A stretch of 64,000 nucleotides of DNA from Cupriavidus sp. YR651 (GCF_900101625.1 NZ_FMYZ01000001.1:900304-964303); one strand, 5' to 3'; counted from the stretch's first letter, positions 8,355-18,541 are shown. The notes: generated from the letters alone by a model not told the origin. Made by a program: numbers and translations.

Positions 8355-10979
8355 TCAGACCTTGGTCGCCACCCATTCGCTGACGCCGGCCAGCGCCTTC
8401 GGCAGATTGGCCGGCTCGGTGCCGCCCGCCTGCGCCATGTCCGGACGGCCGCCACCCTTGCCGCCCACCTGCTGGGCCACGAAGTTGACGAGATCGCCAG
8501 CCTTTACCTTCGACGTCGCGTCGGCGGTCACGCCAGCAATCAGGCTGACCTTGCCGTCGGCCACGGCGCCCAGTACGATGGCCGCGCTCTGGAGCTTGTC
8601 CTTGAGCTTGTCCATCGTCTCGCGCAGCGTCTTCACGTCGGCGCCGTCGAGCTGGGCCGCCAGCACCTTGAGGCCCTTGACGTCCACCGCCTGCGCGGCC
8701 AGCTCATCGCCTTGCGACGACGCCAGCTTGCTCTTGAGCTTCTCCAGTTCCTTCTCCAGCGCGCGGACCTGGTCCTGCACCTGGCCGATACGCGGCACCA
8801 GTTCCGAAGGCTGGGCGCGCAGCGCGGCGGCGGCTTCGTTCAGGCGCGCGTCCAGCGCCTGCAGGTAGTGCAGCGCGTTGTCGCCGGTGATGGCTTCCAC
8901 GCGGCGGATGCCGGCGGCCACGCCCGCTTCCACCACGATCTTGAACAGGCCGATATCGCCGGTGCGCGACACGTGCGTGCCGCCACACAGCTCCTTCGAC
9001 GTCCCGATCGACAGCACGCGCACATCGTCGGCGTACTTCTCGCCGAACAGCGCCATCGCGCCGCCCTTCACCGCGTCATCGAACGGCATGACCTCGGCAC
9101 GGGTGGCCTCGTTGCGCAGGATCTCGGCGTTGACGATCTCTTCCACCTGGCGGATTTGCTCGTCCGTCAGCGCCGCGTTGTGCGAGAAGTCGAAACGCGT
9201 CTTGTCGGCATCGACCAGCGAACCCTTCTGCTGCACGTGCGTGCCCAGCACCTCGCGCAGGGCCTTGTGCATCAGGTGGGTCGCCGAGTGGTTGCGCACG
9301 GTGCGCGCACGGCGGTTGGCATCCACCTGCGCGGCAAGCGTGTCGCCGACCTTCAGCGGACCGTTCGTCAGCGTGCCCTGATGGCCGAAGACTTCGTTCT
9401 GGATCTTGGTCGTGTCGGTCACGCTGAACACCGCCGGACCCGACACCAGCGTGCCCTGGTCGCCCACCTGGCCACCGGACTCCGCATAGAACGGCGTGTT
9501 GTCCAGCACGACGACGCCGGTCTGGCCCGGCTGCATCGTATCGACGGCGGCGCCATCCACGTACAGGGCCGTCACGCGCGCGCGCTCGACGCCCAGCGAA
9601 TCGTAGCCGTGGAACACGGTCTTGTCGCCCGTGTACTCGAGGCCGGCCGCCATCTTGAACTTGCCGGCCGCGCGGGCCTGCTCGCGCTGGCGGGTCATCG
9701 CGGCGTCAAACGCGGTCTCGTCGACCGTGATTTCCTGCTCGCGCGCCACGTCCTGCGTCAGGTCCAGCGGGAAGCCGAACGTGTCGTGGAGCTTGAACGC
9801 CAGTTCGCCGTCCAGCACCTTGCCACCGCGCGTCTTCAGCTCGGCCACGGCGCCGTCGAGGATCGACATGCCGTTCTCGATGGTCTCGAAGAAGCGCTCT
9901 TCCTCGGCCTTCAGCACTTCCACCACGCGCGTCTGCGCTTCGGCCAGTTCCGGATAGGCCTGGCCCATCTGCGCCACGAGGTCCGGCACCATCTTGTGGA
10001 AGAACGGCGTCTTCTGGCCCAGCTTGTAGCCGTGGCGGATGGCGCGGCGCACGATCCGGCGCAGCACATAGCCGCGCCCTTCGTTGCCGGGAATCACGCC
10101 GTCGACGATCAGGAACGAGCAGGCGCGGATGTGGTCGGCGATGACCTTCAGCGAATTCTGGTTCAGGTTGTCGATGTGGGTCTCGCGGCCAGCAGCCTTG
10201 ATGAGTGCCTGGAACAGGTCGATCTCATAGTTGCTGTGCACGTGCTGCAGCACCGCGGCAATACGCTCCAGGCCCATGCCGGTGTCCACGCACGGCTTGG
10301 GCAGCGGCGTCATGTTGCCCTGCTCGTCGCGGTTGAACTGCATGAACACCAGGTTCCAGATCTCGATGTAGCGGTCGCCGTCTTCCTCGGGCGATCCCGG
10401 GGGGCCGCCCCACACTTCCGGGCCGTGGTCGTAGAAGATTTCCGAGCACGGGCCGCACGGGCCGGTGTCGGCCATCTGCCAGAAGTTGTCCGACGCGTAG
10501 CGCGCGCCCTTGTTGTCGCCGATGCGCACGATGCGCTCGGCCGGCACGCCCACTTCCTTGGCCCAGATGTCATAGGCCTCGTCGTCTTCGGCGTAGACCG
10601 TGACCCACAGCTTCTCGGCGGGAAGCTGGTAGACCTTGGTCAGCAGTTCCCAAGCGTACTGGATGGCTTCGCGCTTGAAGTAATCGCCAAACGAGAAATT
10701 GCCGAGCATCTCGAAGAACGTGTGGTGACGAGCCGTATAGCCCACATTCTCGAGGTCGTTGTGCTTGCCGCCGGCGCGGACCGAGCGCTGGGACGACGTG
10801 GCGCGCGTGTAGGGACGCTTGTCGGTGCCCAGGAACACGTCCTTGAACTGCACCATGCCCGAATTGGTGAACAGCAGCGTCGGGTCGTTCGCCGGCACCA
10901 GGCTGGACGAGCGGACCACGGAATGGCCCTTCGACTCGAAGTACTGCAGGAACTTGCTGCGAATGTCGGAGACTTTCAT
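8355..10979 (-). CDS. alaS: alanyl-tRNA synthetase
   Basis: An 874-residue class II synthetase, the usual bacterial length, which charges tRNA-Ala. The N-terminal aminoacylation domain begins [13 protein letters not shown] and contains the motif 2 region around [20 protein letters not shown]. The editing domain carries the zinc-site pair [12 protein letters not shown] and CGGTH, which clears mischarged serine and glycine. The glycine-rich C-Ala oligomerisation domain ends the protein ([15 protein letters not shown]). A consensus minus-strand -10 box lies about 70 bp upstream. Nothing unusual is seen. Confidence 0.98.
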   Translation of the reverse strand: MKVSDIRSKFLQYFESKGHSVVRSSSLVPANDPTLLFTNSGMVQFKDVFLGTDKRPYTRATSSQRSVRAGGKHNDLENVGYTARHHTFFEMLGNFSFGDYFKREAIQYAWELLTKVYQLPAEKLWVTVYAEDDEAYDIWAKEVGVPAERIVRIGDNKGARYASDNFWQMADTGPCGPCSEIFYDHGPEVWGGPPGSPEEDGDRYIEIWNLVFMQFNRDEQGNMTPLPKPCVDTGMGLERIAAVLQHVHSNYEIDLFQALIKAAGRETHIDNLNQNSLKVIADHIRACSFLIVDGVIPGNEGRGYVLRRIVRRAIRHGYKLGQKTPFFHKMVPDLVAQMGQAYPELAEAQTRVVEVLKAEEERFFETIENGMSILDGAVAELKTRGGKVLDGELAFKLHDTFGFPLDLTQDVAREQEITVDETAFDAAMTRQREQARAAGKFKMAAGLEYTGDKTVFHGYDSLGVERARVTALYVDGAAVDTMQPGQTGVVVLDNTPFYAESGGQVGDQGTLVSGPAVFSVTDTTKIQNEVFGHQGTLTNGPLKVGDTLAAQVDANRRARTVRNHSATHLMHKALREVLGTHVQQKGSLVDADKTRFDFSHNAALTDEQIRQVEEIVNAEILRNEATRAEVMPFDDAVKGGAMALFGEKYADDVRVLSIGTSKELCGGTHVSRTGDIGLFKIVVEAGVAAGIRRVEAITGDNALHYLQALDARLNEAAAALRAQPSELVPRIGQVQDQVRALEKELEKLKSKLASSQGDELAAQAVDVKGLKVLAAQLDGADVKTLRETMDKLKDKLQSAAIVLGAVADGKVSLIAGVTADATSKVKAGDLVNFVAQQVGGKGGGRPDMAQAGGTEPANLPKALAGVSEWVATKV

Positions 10980-11332
10980 GTTGTATCGGGCGCCTCCCGC
11001 GTCGTGGCAGGGCGCAGTCAGTCAGGTTGGATTTGCAAACCGTTGATTATACGGGCAAGCCCCGCCCCGGGGCAGTCTCGCGGGCGGCCCGTGTCCGCCC
11101 GGCAGCCGCCGGACAGCCGGCCGGTGGCGGGACGGGGGCCGGGCGGGAGCCGGGTGAGCGACGAGTCGTCGTCAATTGGCCGGCTATCGCCCACGGATGC
11201 CCCACCGGGGTGCGTCGGCCGCCCTGCCGGGTGGTAGAGTGCAGGCTGTCCGCCCGGGCTCCGCCACGGCCTTTCGCGCCGCGCCGCCGCCCCGCCCCAC
11301 TCACCCCACCTCCACGCCTCGCCGTCTCTGCC
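10980..11332. other. alaS / CoA-transferase divergent intergenic region
   Basis: A 353-bp gap between divergent genes. Near alaS it holds a minus-strand promoter-like element. The rest is very G+C-rich with CCGG-containing short repeats. No small gene with a convincing ribosome-binding site is seen. Confidence 0.5.
11046..11051 (-). promoter_or_regulatory. alaS -10 box
   Basis: On the minus strand this reads TATAAT, a perfect sigma-70 -10 element, 67 bp upstream of the alaS start. The region where a -35 box is expected is G+C-rich and matches poorly (CTGCCC). Confidence 0.5.
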
Positions 11333-12553
11333 ATGGGAGCCTTGAGCCATCTCCGCGTCCTCGACCTGACCCGCGTCCTCGCCGGGCCATGGTGCGCCCA
11401 GAACCTTGCCGACTTCGGCGCCGATGTCATCAAGATCGAGCGCCCCGGTGCCGGCGACGACACCCGCACCTGGGGCCCGCCGTGGCTCAAGGCCGAAGAC
11501 GGCCGCGACACGGCCGAAGCCGCCTACTACCTGGCCGCCAACCGCAACAAGCGCTCCGTGACCTGCGACATCAGCACGCCGGAAGGCCAGCAGCTGGTGC
11601 GCGAACTGGCCGCCAAAAGCGACGTGGTGCTGGAAAACTACAAGGTCGGGCAACTCAGCAAGTATGGGCTGGATTACGAGTCACTGAAAGCCGTCAAGCC
11701 GGACATCATCTATTGCTCGGTCACCGGTTTCGGCCAGACCGGCCCGTATGCCCAGCGCCCCGGCTATGACTTCATCATCCAGGGCATGGGCGGATTCATG
11801 AGCCTGACCGGCGAGCGCGACGACCTGCCCGGCGGCGGCCCGCAGAAAGCCGGCGTGGCGATTTCCGACCTGATGACCGGCCAGTACGCGACCATCGCGG
11901 TGCTGGCCGCCCTCGCCCACCGCGACCGCACCGGCGAGGGCCAGTACATCGACATGGCGCTGCTGGACGTGCAGGTGGCCATGCTGGCCAACATGAACAC
12001 CAACTACCTGGCCAGCGGCGTGGCGCCGCGGCGCTGGGGCAATGCCCACCCGAACATCGTTCCCTACCAGACCTTCCATGCCGCCGACGGCTGGATCATC
12101 GTGGCGGTGGGCAACGACGGGCAATTCCGCAAGTTCGTGACGGCCGGCGGCCGGCCGGAACTGGCCGACGACCCGCGCTTCGCCACCAATCCGCAGCGCG
12201 TGGCCAACCGTGACGAGCTGGTGCCGATCCTGGCCGACATGGTGCTGCCGCGCACGCGCCAGCAATGGATCCTGGACCTCGAGAAAGCAGGCGTGCCCTG
12301 CGGCCCGATCAACTCGCTCGACGAAGTCTTCGAGAACGAGCAGGTCCTGGCGCGCGGCCTGCGCGTCGATCTGCCGCACCCCACCGCCGGCGAGGTAAAG
12401 CTGGTCGGCAGCCCGATGCGGATGAGCGTCACGCCGCCCGAGGCGCTGCGCCATCCACCGTTGCTGGGCGAGCACACCGATGTGGTGCTCGGCGAGACAC
12501 TCGGCTACAGTGCCGAACACATCGCCGCCTTGCGCGCCAAGGGCGTGCTCTAA
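11333..12553 (+). CDS. CaiB/BaiF (family III) CoA-transferase
   Basis: A 406-residue family III CoA-transferase. These dimeric cytoplasmic enzymes move CoA between carboxylic acids. The normal order is visible: LRVLDLTRVLAGPWCAQNLADFGADVIKIE at the N-terminus, then SVTGFGQTGPYA, then the presumed catalytic Asp in SDLMTGQYA, and the small domain after YQTFHAADGW. Substrates cannot be read from sequence; succinate or glutarate donors are typical in related bacteria. The frame is open to 11027, but family homology begins at ATG 11333. The stop codon overlaps the first base of a dispersed repeat. A DUF2214 gene and a Bug receptor follow on the same strand. Confidence 0.9.
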   Translation: MGALSHLRVLDLTRVLAGPWCAQNLADFGADVIKIERPGAGDDTRTWGPPWLKAEDGRDTAEAAYYLAANRNKRSVTCDISTPEGQQLVRELAAKSDVVLENYKVGQLSKYGLDYESLKAVKPDIIYCSVTGFGQTGPYAQRPGYDFIIQGMGGFMSLTGERDDLPGGGPQKAGVAISDLMTGQYATIAVLAALAHRDRTGEGQYIDMALLDVQVAMLANMNTNYLASGVAPRRWGNAHPNIVPYQTFHAADGWIIVAVGNDGQFRKFVTAGGRPELADDPRFATNPQRVANRDELVPILADMVLPRTRQQWILDLEKAGVPCGPINSLDEVFENEQVLARGLRVDLPHPTAGEVKLVGSPMRMSVTPPEALRHPPLLGEHTDVVLGETLGYSAEHIAALRAKGVL

Positions 12554-12631
12554 GAGGTCGCTTCAGGAAGATCCTGGCGTCGCTGCACGGCCTGGCCAGG
12601 ACCGCTTCGCTTCATTTTTGAAGCAACCTCT
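12553..12631. repeat. 79-bp stem-loop repeat element, copy A
   Basis: The ends are near-perfect inverted repeats: AGAGGTCGCTTCA (12553-12565) and TGAAGCAACCTCT (12619-12631), 12 of 13 bp matching. An internal CCTGGC/GCCAGG stem lies between them. The first 44 bp recur at 18624-18667 with four mismatches. The left end overlaps the stop codon of the CoA-transferase gene. Confidence 0.65.
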
Positions 12632-12803
12632 GAACCGGCACAGACCGGCGCAGGCAGGGTCCGGGGCCTTCCCCGGACCGGGCGAGACAACCAGAAGTCC
12701 AAAGTCGTCCCCCGCAGTTCCCATTGAAAGCGAAGTTTGCAAGCCAATCGCCGCGGTCTGAAAGCGCGCGCCAGCGCAGCCGCGACTCGCCCAAGGAGAA
12801 TTC

Positions 12804-13259
12804 ATGCTGACCGATGCCCTGCTGGCGTTCTTCCATTTCCTCGCGATTTTCGTGCTGGTCACGCTGCTGGCCGCCGAAGCCGTCGTGCTGCGGCCTGAAA
12901 TGACGCCGGCCACCGTGCGGCGGCTCTCGCTGTACGACCTGTTCTATTTCCTGTCGGCGATGGTCGTGCTGGCCACCGGCCTGCTGCGGCTGTTCTATGG
13001 CGCCAAGGGTGCGGATTTCTACCTGCACAACCCGTGGTTCCACGCCAAGGTCACGATTTTCGTGCTGATCGCCCTGAGCTCGCTGCCGCCGACGTTCGCC
13101 ATCGCGCGCTGGCGCAAGCAGGCGCGCAAGCTGCCCGACTTCGTGCCGACGCCCGCCGAGATCAAGAAGGCCCGCCGCTGGGTCATGATCGAAGCCCACG
13201 TATTTATCCTGCTGCCGCTCTGCGCCGTGATGATGGCGCGCGGCATCGGCATCCACTGA
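12804..13259 (+). CDS. DUF2214 family membrane protein
   Basis: A 151-residue integral membrane protein with four hydrophobic segments (about residues 8-28, 45-65, 82-100 and 128-148). The pattern matches the DUF2214 family, which has no assigned function. ATG 12804 has an AAGGAG site at good spacing. It lies between a CoA-transferase and a Bug receptor gene on the same strand but is separated from the former by 250 bp that contain a repeat element. Cotranscription is uncertain. Confidence 0.82.
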   Translation: MLTDALLAFFHFLAIFVLVTLLAAEAVVLRPEMTPATVRRLSLYDLFYFLSAMVVLATGLLRLFYGAKGADFYLHNPWFHAKVTIFVLIALSSLPPTFAIARWRKQARKLPDFVPTPAEIKKARRWVMIEAHVFILLPLCAVMMARGIGIH

Positions 13260-13336
13260 ACTGCCCGGCCAGCGCCGGGGCGCCACGTACGTCCCGGCCA
13301 CCCGCTTTCCCAATCGCTCCGTCGTTCCGATCCCAT

Positions 13337-14359
13337 ATGCTGAAGACTCTCTTCACGGCCACGAAGATGGCCGCCACCGTGGCCACGCTGGTGGCCGCCA
13401 CCCTGCCGATGACCACGCCCGCGCATGCCGCCGGCAACTGGCCGACCAAGCCGATCAAGTTCGTGGTGCCCTACCCGGCCGGCGGACCGCTGGACACCGT
13501 GGCGCGCGCCATCGGCGAAAAGCTGCGCGACAGCCTGGGGCAGCCCGTGGTGGTGGAAAACAAGCCCGGCGCGGGTGGCAACCTGGGCGCGGACTACGTG
13601 GCCAAGCAACCGGCGGATGGCTACACGATCGTAATGGGCGCGGTGGCCACGCATGCCATCAACCCGACGCTGTTCAGCAAGATGCCGTATGACCCGGTCA
13701 AGGACTTCGCGCCCGTGACGCTGGTCGCCGACGTGCCCAACGTGCTGGTGATGCATCCGGGCAAGGCCGCCGAGCTGCACATCAACAACGTGCGCGACCT
13801 GGTGGAATACGCGCGCAAGCATCCCGGAAAGCTCGACTACGCATCCGGCGGCAATGGCAGCGCCGGCCACCTGTCGGGCGAGCTGTTCAAGAGCATGGCC
13901 CATGTCAGCATGGTCCACATTCCGTATAACGGCGCATCGCCCGCGCAGTTGTCGGTGCTGTCCGGCCAGACTGACCTGATCTTCGACAACCTGGCCTCGG
14001 CGTCGGCCAACATCAAGGCTGGCAAGCTCAAGGCGTTTGCCGTGACCACGGCCAGCCGCGCCGCCACGTTCCCGGATCTGCCGACCATCGCGGAAGCCGG
14101 CAAGGGCCTGGGGCTGGAGGGGTTCGACATCTCCACGTGGTTTGGGGTGCTGGCCCCGGCCGGAACGCCGCGTGACATCGTCGACCGCCTCAACCACGAC
14201 ATCGTGGCGATCCTGAAGACCGACGACATGCGCGCCCGTCTGGCCCGCATCGGCGCGCAGCCGGCCCCGACCACGCCTGAACAGTTCGCGGCGCTGATCC
14301 AGAAGGAACTGAAGAAGTACGGACAGGTGGTAAAAGTGTCCGGCGCGAAGGTCGATTGA
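13337..14359 (+). CDS. tripartite tricarboxylate transporter substrate-binding (Bug) protein
   Basis: A 340-residue periplasmic receptor of the Bug/TctC family. A signal peptide ends at AHA (residue 31). Mature hallmark motifs follow: WPTKPIKFVVPYPAGGPLDTVAR, ENKPGAGGNLGADYVAKQPADGYT and DYASGGNGSAGHL. These proteins bind small carboxylates with high affinity. Only some have a cognate TctAB channel nearby; the closest here, tctBA, is 2.2 kb downstream beyond a convergent antiporter gene. The ligand is unknown. An 11-bp tandem repeat begins within the last codons. Confidence 0.92.
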   Translation: MLKTLFTATKMAATVATLVAATLPMTTPAHAAGNWPTKPIKFVVPYPAGGPLDTVARAIGEKLRDSLGQPVVVENKPGAGGNLGADYVAKQPADGYTIVMGAVATHAINPTLFSKMPYDPVKDFAPVTLVADVPNVLVMHPGKAAELHINNVRDLVEYARKHPGKLDYASGGNGSAGHLSGELFKSMAHVSMVHIPYNGASPAQLSVLSGQTDLIFDNLASASANIKAGKLKAFAVTTASRAATFPDLPTIAEAGKGLGLEGFDISTWFGVLAPAGTPRDIVDRLNHDIVAILKTDDMRARLARIGAQPAPTTPEQFAALIQKELKKYGQVVKVSGAKVD

Positions 14360-14427
14360 GGGCCGATTGAGGGTCGATTGAAGGTCGACTGAGCGCCGAC
14401 CGCGGGTCAACTGATAGTCGACTGACC
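14351..14427. repeat. degenerate 11-bp tandem repeat, seven units
   Basis: Seven uninterrupted 11-bp units (starts 14351, 14362, 14373, 14384, 14395, 14406, 14417) are of the form GTCGATTGAGG with drift. The array includes the last codons of the Bug gene and fills the whole gap to the stop of the convergent antiporter gene. Confidence 0.8.
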
Positions 14428-14428
14428 G

Positions 14429-16219
14429 CTACGCGTGATCCGTGGCGCCCGGCGATTTTCGCCGCAGGCGCCACAACCTGTCCTTGGCCGTGTCGGCCGC
14501 TGCCGGCCCGCGCGGCAGCAACAATCCCACCTGCACGATCCGGGGCCCGTCCATGCGGGTCACCGTCAGCCGCAATCCGGCAATCTCCACGGCATCGCCC
14601 TCCACCGGCGGCGACGGAAACGCCGCCAGCATGGCGTTTTCCAGCGTCAGCGCATGCTCGGCCGGTGTCAGCGCGCGGGTGCCATAGAGTGCGGCCACGT
14701 CGCGCAGGAAGGCGTCGCCGGAGAGCAGGAAGTCGTGCGATGCCTGATCCCATGCGGGTGGCCGGGCCGCGGTCAGGAACAGGCGCGACAGCAGCGGCAC
14801 CGTGCTGCCCGGCGCCACCACCGACACCGCGTCGCCGGCGCGCAGGATGACCTGATCGAGCGACACCAGCACGCCGTCGCGCGCCACCGTCATCAGTCGG
14901 CTGCGTGGCGGCAGCTCCAGCTGATCGGCACGCAAATTCTCCACCGACGAATTGGCCGCCACCAGGAACTGCATCAGCTCCAGCGACGGCGCGCGCGTGC
15001 CTTGCAGCCGTTCGCGCGACAGCGGTTCCGTGTAGGCCGGGCGCAGCACGCGCGCCAGACGCGCCGCCAGCGCCACAGTCGTCCCCTGGCACAGCAGGCT
15101 GGCCAGCACCACCGCAAAGGCGATGCGGAACAACAGGCCGGAATCCTCCATGCCCTGCAGCAGCGGGAAGAGGGACAGCACGATCGGCACGGCCCCGCGC
15201 AAGCCCATCCAGGCCAGGAAGCCCTTCTCCCCCGCGCTGAAGCGGAAAGGCAGCAGCGACACCCAGACCGCCAGCGGCCGCGCCACGCACATCAGGAACA
15301 GTGCCACGGCCGCGGCCGGCAGGGCCACTTCCCAGATCCGGTGTGGCGTGACCAGCAGCCCCAGCAGCAGGAACATGGCCGACTGGGCCAGCCAGGCCAT
15401 GCCGTCCATTGCGCGCATGGTGTCGGCGGTGACCGCGCGCTCGCGGTTGCCGATGATCATGCCAGCCAGGTACACGGCCAGGAACCCGCTGCCGCCGACG
15501 CTCTGGACGATCGCAAAGACCATCGCGCCACCCGAGCAGACCAGGATCGCCTGCAACCCCTCGCCCACGTTGACGCGCTCAAGCACATTCGCGAGGCAAT
15601 AGCCGAGGCCGACGCCCAACGCGCCCCCCACGCCAAACTGCACCACCAGCCGCCATGCCAGCGCGCCCGCGGACAGCGACTGCGGCGCGGTGATCCATTC
15701 GATCAGCGTAAGCGTCAGGAAAATGGCCATCGGATCGTTGATGCCGGATTCGATCTCCAGCACGCTGGCCACGCGCTCCTTGAGCCGGATGCCGCTGCTG
15801 TTGAGCAGCGAGAACACCGCCGCCGCGTCGGTCGACCCGACGATCGCGCCCAGCAGCAACCCGAGCTTCCAGTCGATCTTCAGGACCCAGGTGGCAAAAG
15901 CGCCGACCAGGCCCGCCGTGATCACCACGCCGAGCGTGGCCAGTGCCAGCGAGGGCCGCAGGGCCACGCGGAACGTGGCAAAGCGCGTGCGCAACCCACC
16001 GTCGAGCAGGATGATCGCCAGCGCGATATTGCCCACCAGGAAGCTGAGCCAGGTATTGGAAAAACGGATGCCCCCCGGGCCGTCCACGCCGGCCAGCATG
16101 CCGACGCCCAGGAAGACCAGCAGGAACGGCACGCCGAAACGCGCCGAGAACGCCCCTACGACGATACCGAGCGTCATCACCACGGCGCCGATCAGGATGG
16201 CATGGTCAATACTTTCCAA
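14429..16219 (-). CDS. potassium/proton antiporter, CvrA/NhaP2 family
   Basis: A 596-residue CPA1-type cation/proton antiporter. About 12 membrane segments fill residues 5-385. The ion-site region GSTDAAAVFSLL and ESGINDPMAIFL are visible. A cytoplasmic TrkA-C/RCK_C domain follows (about 400-480, including LELPPRSRLMTVARDGVLVSLD), then a CorC-like C-terminal part. Such proteins export K+ or Na+ and help with osmotic and pH balance. The start is taken as TTG 16219, which has AAAGGAG immediately upstream; a GTG at 16258 is the in-frame alternative. It is convergent with the Bug gene. Confidence 0.87.
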   Translation of the reverse strand: MESIDHAILIGAVVMTLGIVVGAFSARFGVPFLLVFLGVGMLAGVDGPGGIRFSNTWLSFLVGNIALAIILLDGGLRTRFATFRVALRPSLALATLGVVITAGLVGAFATWVLKIDWKLGLLLGAIVGSTDAAAVFSLLNSSGIRLKERVASVLEIESGINDPMAIFLTLTLIEWITAPQSLSAGALAWRLVVQFGVGGALGVGLGYCLANVLERVNVGEGLQAILVCSGGAMVFAIVQSVGGSGFLAVYLAGMIIGNRERAVTADTMRAMDGMAWLAQSAMFLLLGLLVTPHRIWEVALPAAAVALFLMCVARPLAVWVSLLPFRFSAGEKGFLAWMGLRGAVPIVLSLFPLLQGMEDSGLLFRIAFAVVLASLLCQGTTVALAARLARVLRPAYTEPLSRERLQGTRAPSLELMQFLVAANSSVENLRADQLELPPRSRLMTVARDGVLVSLDQVILRAGDAVSVVAPGSTVPLLSRLFLTAARPPAWDQASHDFLLSGDAFLRDVAALYGTRALTPAEHALTLENAMLAAFPSPPVEGDAVEIAGLRLTVTRMDGPRIVQVGLLLPRGPAAADTAKDRLWRLRRKSPGATDHA

Positions 16220-16564
16220 ATGACTCCTTTCGATTCCTTTCAGCGCGCCCGCGTCCACTTGTGCGGTTGATGATAGCGCACGCGTTTTTCGCCCCGTCCG
16301 TCCGCCCCTTGTCTACCCCTTTGTTTTCCTTTTTTCGTTGCAACGTCAACGACTTACTGCGTCCTTTCAGACGTCTCCCTAGGGACATACCCTGAAGTTG
16401 CCCCTGATTGCAGACATATGAAAGGTAGCTGAAAGGATGCGCTTTTAACTTCCACCCTGCCCGTGGCGGGGTCGGGGGAGATTGCCCCTTCCTGCCTTGC
16501 ATGAAGCCGGACGATCCGGCTCCGCCGCGACGATTTCAAGCAGTCAATATCGAGGAGAATCATT
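16220..16564. other. cvrA-type / tctB divergent intergenic region
   Basis: A 345-bp gap that should hold promoters for both genes. Short palindromes are visible, such as TCCCTAGGGA at 16376-16385, but no clear -35/-10 pair or riboswitch is recognised. A GAGGAGA ribosome-binding site for tctB lies at its right end. Confidence 0.45.
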
Positions 16565-17026
16565 TTGCGCATACGTAGCCAAAAGGACTTTGCCTCCGGC
16601 CTGTTGTTCATCCTGGTCGGATTCGGCTTTTCCTTCGTCGCCCGTGGCTATTCCATGGGAACAGCCGCCAAGATGGGACCGGGGTACTTCCCGTTCTGGC
16701 TCGGCGTCGTGCTCGCCCTGCTGGGCGCGCTGGTACTGTGGGGCTCGCTGTCTTCCAAGATGGAAGAAGACCAGCTGGCCCGCTGGGACATCAAGACGCT
16801 GCTTTGGATCCTTGGCGCCGTAGTGCTGTTCGGCCTGCTGCTCAAGCCGCTGGGCATGGTGCTGTCGGTGCTGGTGCTGGTGCTCGTCTCCTCGATGGCC
16901 AGTCATGAATTCAGCTGGAAGGGTACCGTCCTGAACGCGATCATCCTCGTGGTGATCAGCCTGGGCGCATTCGTGTACGGCATCAACCTGCAGATGCCGG
17001 TGTGGCCGGCTTTCCTGGCAAGCTAA
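16565..17026 (+). CDS. tctB: tripartite tricarboxylate transporter small subunit TctB
   Basis: A 153-residue inner-membrane protein with four hydrophobic segments. It opens SQKDFASGLLFILVGFGFSFVARGY and continues GTAAKMGPGYFP, the TctB signature. TctB pairs with TctA to form the channel for carboxylates delivered by a Bug/TctC receptor. The start codon is TTG, supported by GAGGAGA 5 bp upstream. tctA follows after 12 bp. No TctC-type receptor gene is adjacent, and no TctDE two-component regulator is in the window; the orphan Bug proteins at 13337 or 19786 could deliver substrate. Confidence 0.92.
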   Translation: MRIRSQKDFASGLLFILVGFGFSFVARGYSMGTAAKMGPGYFPFWLGVVLALLGALVLWGSLSSKMEEDQLARWDIKTLLWILGAVVLFGLLLKPLGMVLSVLVLVLVSSMASHEFSWKGTVLNAIILVVISLGAFVYGINLQMPVWPAFLAS

Positions 17027-17038
17027 GGAGCCGCCAAC

Positions 17039-18541
17039 ATGGAACTACTCTCCAACCTCGGACTGGGCTTTGCTACCGCCCTGTCCTTCCAGAACCTCGC
17101 GTACGCCTTCCTGGGCTGCGTGCTGGGCACCCTGATTGGCGTGCTGCCGGGCCTGGGGCCTCTGGCCACCATCGCCATGCTGCTGCCGGTGACCTACACG
17201 CTGCCGCCGGTGGCCGCGCTGATCATGCTGGCCGGTATTTACTACGGCGCCCAGTACGGTGGTTCCACGACCGCCATCCTGGTGAACCTGCCTGGTGAAT
17301 CGTCGTCGGTGGTGACCACCATCGACGGTTACCAGATGGCGCGACGTGGCCGCGCCGGCGTGGCGCTGGCCACTGCCGGTCTGGGCTCGTTCTTCGCCGG
17401 CTGCGTGGCCACGCTGATCCTGGCCGCCTTTGCCGCACCGCTGTCGGAACTGGCGTTCAAGTTCGGCCCCGCCGAGTACTTCTCGCTGATGGTGCTGGGC
17501 CTGATCGGCGCCGTGGTGCTGGCCTCGGGTTCGCTGGTCAAGGCAATCGCCATGATCGTGCTGGGTCTGCTGCTGGGCCTGGTCGGTACCGACGTGAACT
17601 CGGGCGCGGCGCGCTTCTCGTTCGACGTACCCGAACTGACCGACGGCCTGAACTTCGTTTCGGTGGCCATGGGCGTGTTCGGCTTCGCGGAAATCATCGC
17701 GAACCTCGAACAGAAGGATGCCCGCGAGACCTTTACCGACCACATCACCAACCTGTTCCCGACCAAGGCTGACTTCAAGCGCATGATCCCGGCCGTGCTG
17801 CGTGGCACGGCGCTGGGTTCCGCACTGGGCATCCTGCCGGGCGGCGGTGCGGCACTGGCTTCGTTTGCAGCCTACTCGCTGGAAAAGAAGACGTCGAAGT
17901 ATGCGCATGAATTCGGCAAGGGCGCGATCGAAGGCGTGGCAGGTCCGGAATCGGCCAACAACGCCGCGGCACAGACCTCGTTCATCCCGCTGCTGACGCT
18001 CGGTATTCCGCCTAACGCCGTGATGGCGCTGATGGTGGGCGCGATGACCATCCACAACATCCAGCCCGGCCCGCAGGTGATGACCAGCAACCCGGCGCTG
18101 TTCTGGGGCCTGATCGCCTCGATGTGGATCGGCAACCTCATGCTGATCATCCTGAACCTGCCGATGATCGGCATCTGGGTGAAGCTGCTGAACGTGCCGT
18201 ACCGCTACCTGTACCCCGCCATCCTCACGTTCTGCGGCATCGGCGTGTACTCGGTCAACAACAACACCTTCGACGTGTTCAAGACCGCAGCCTTCGGCGT
18301 GATCGGCTACCTGTTCATCAAGCTCAAGTGCGAACCGGCACCGCTGCTGCTCGGCTTCGTGCTGGGACCGATGATGGAAGAGAACTTCCGCCGCTCGCTG
18401 CTGCTGTCGCGTGGTGACTTCAGCGTGTTCGTGACGCGTCCGCTGTCGCTGGGCCTGCTGATCGCCGCGGCGGTCCTGGTGGCGATCGTGGCGATGCCGG
18501 CGATCAAGTCCAAGCGTGAAGAAGCGTTCCAGGAAGAATAA
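17039..18541 (+). CDS. tctA: tripartite tricarboxylate transporter large subunit TctA
   Basis: A 500-residue integral membrane protein with about 11-12 hydrophobic segments. It has the TctA signatures LGCVLGTLIGVLPGLGPLATIAMLLP near the N-terminus and the repeat-related GILPGGGAALASFAAYSLEKK near residue 265; both Gly/Pro-rich loops are typical of the transport sites. Ribosome-binding site AAGGAG precedes the ATG. It forms an operon with tctB and ends before a strong terminator. Confidence 0.95.
   Translation: MELLSNLGLGFATALSFQNLAYAFLGCVLGTLIGVLPGLGPLATIAMLLPVTYTLPPVAALIMLAGIYYGAQYGGSTTAILVNLPGESSSVVTTIDGYQMARRGRAGVALATAGLGSFFAGCVATLILAAFAAPLSELAFKFGPAEYFSLMVLGLIGAVVLASGSLVKAIAMIVLGLLLGLVGTDVNSGAARFSFDVPELTDGLNFVSVAMGVFGFAEIIANLEQKDARETFTDHITNLFPTKADFKRMIPAVLRGTALGSALGILPGGGAALASFAAYSLEKKTSKYAHEFGKGAIEGVAGPESANNAAAQTSFIPLLTLGIPPNAVMALMVGAMTIHNIQPGPQVMTSNPALFWGLIASMWIGNLMLIILNLPMIGIWVKLLNVPYRYLYPAILTFCGIGVYSVNNNTFDVFKTAAFGVIGYLFIKLKCEPAPLLLGFVLGPMMEENFRRSLLLSRGDFSVFVTRPLSLGLLIAAAVLVAIVAMPAIKSKREEAFQEE

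Noticed and set aside
8712..11237. Long open frame antisense to alaS (about 840 codons)
   Set aside because: It is a high-G+C shadow of alaS, rich in Arg/His/Gln with no family; the alaS frame is complete and conserved.
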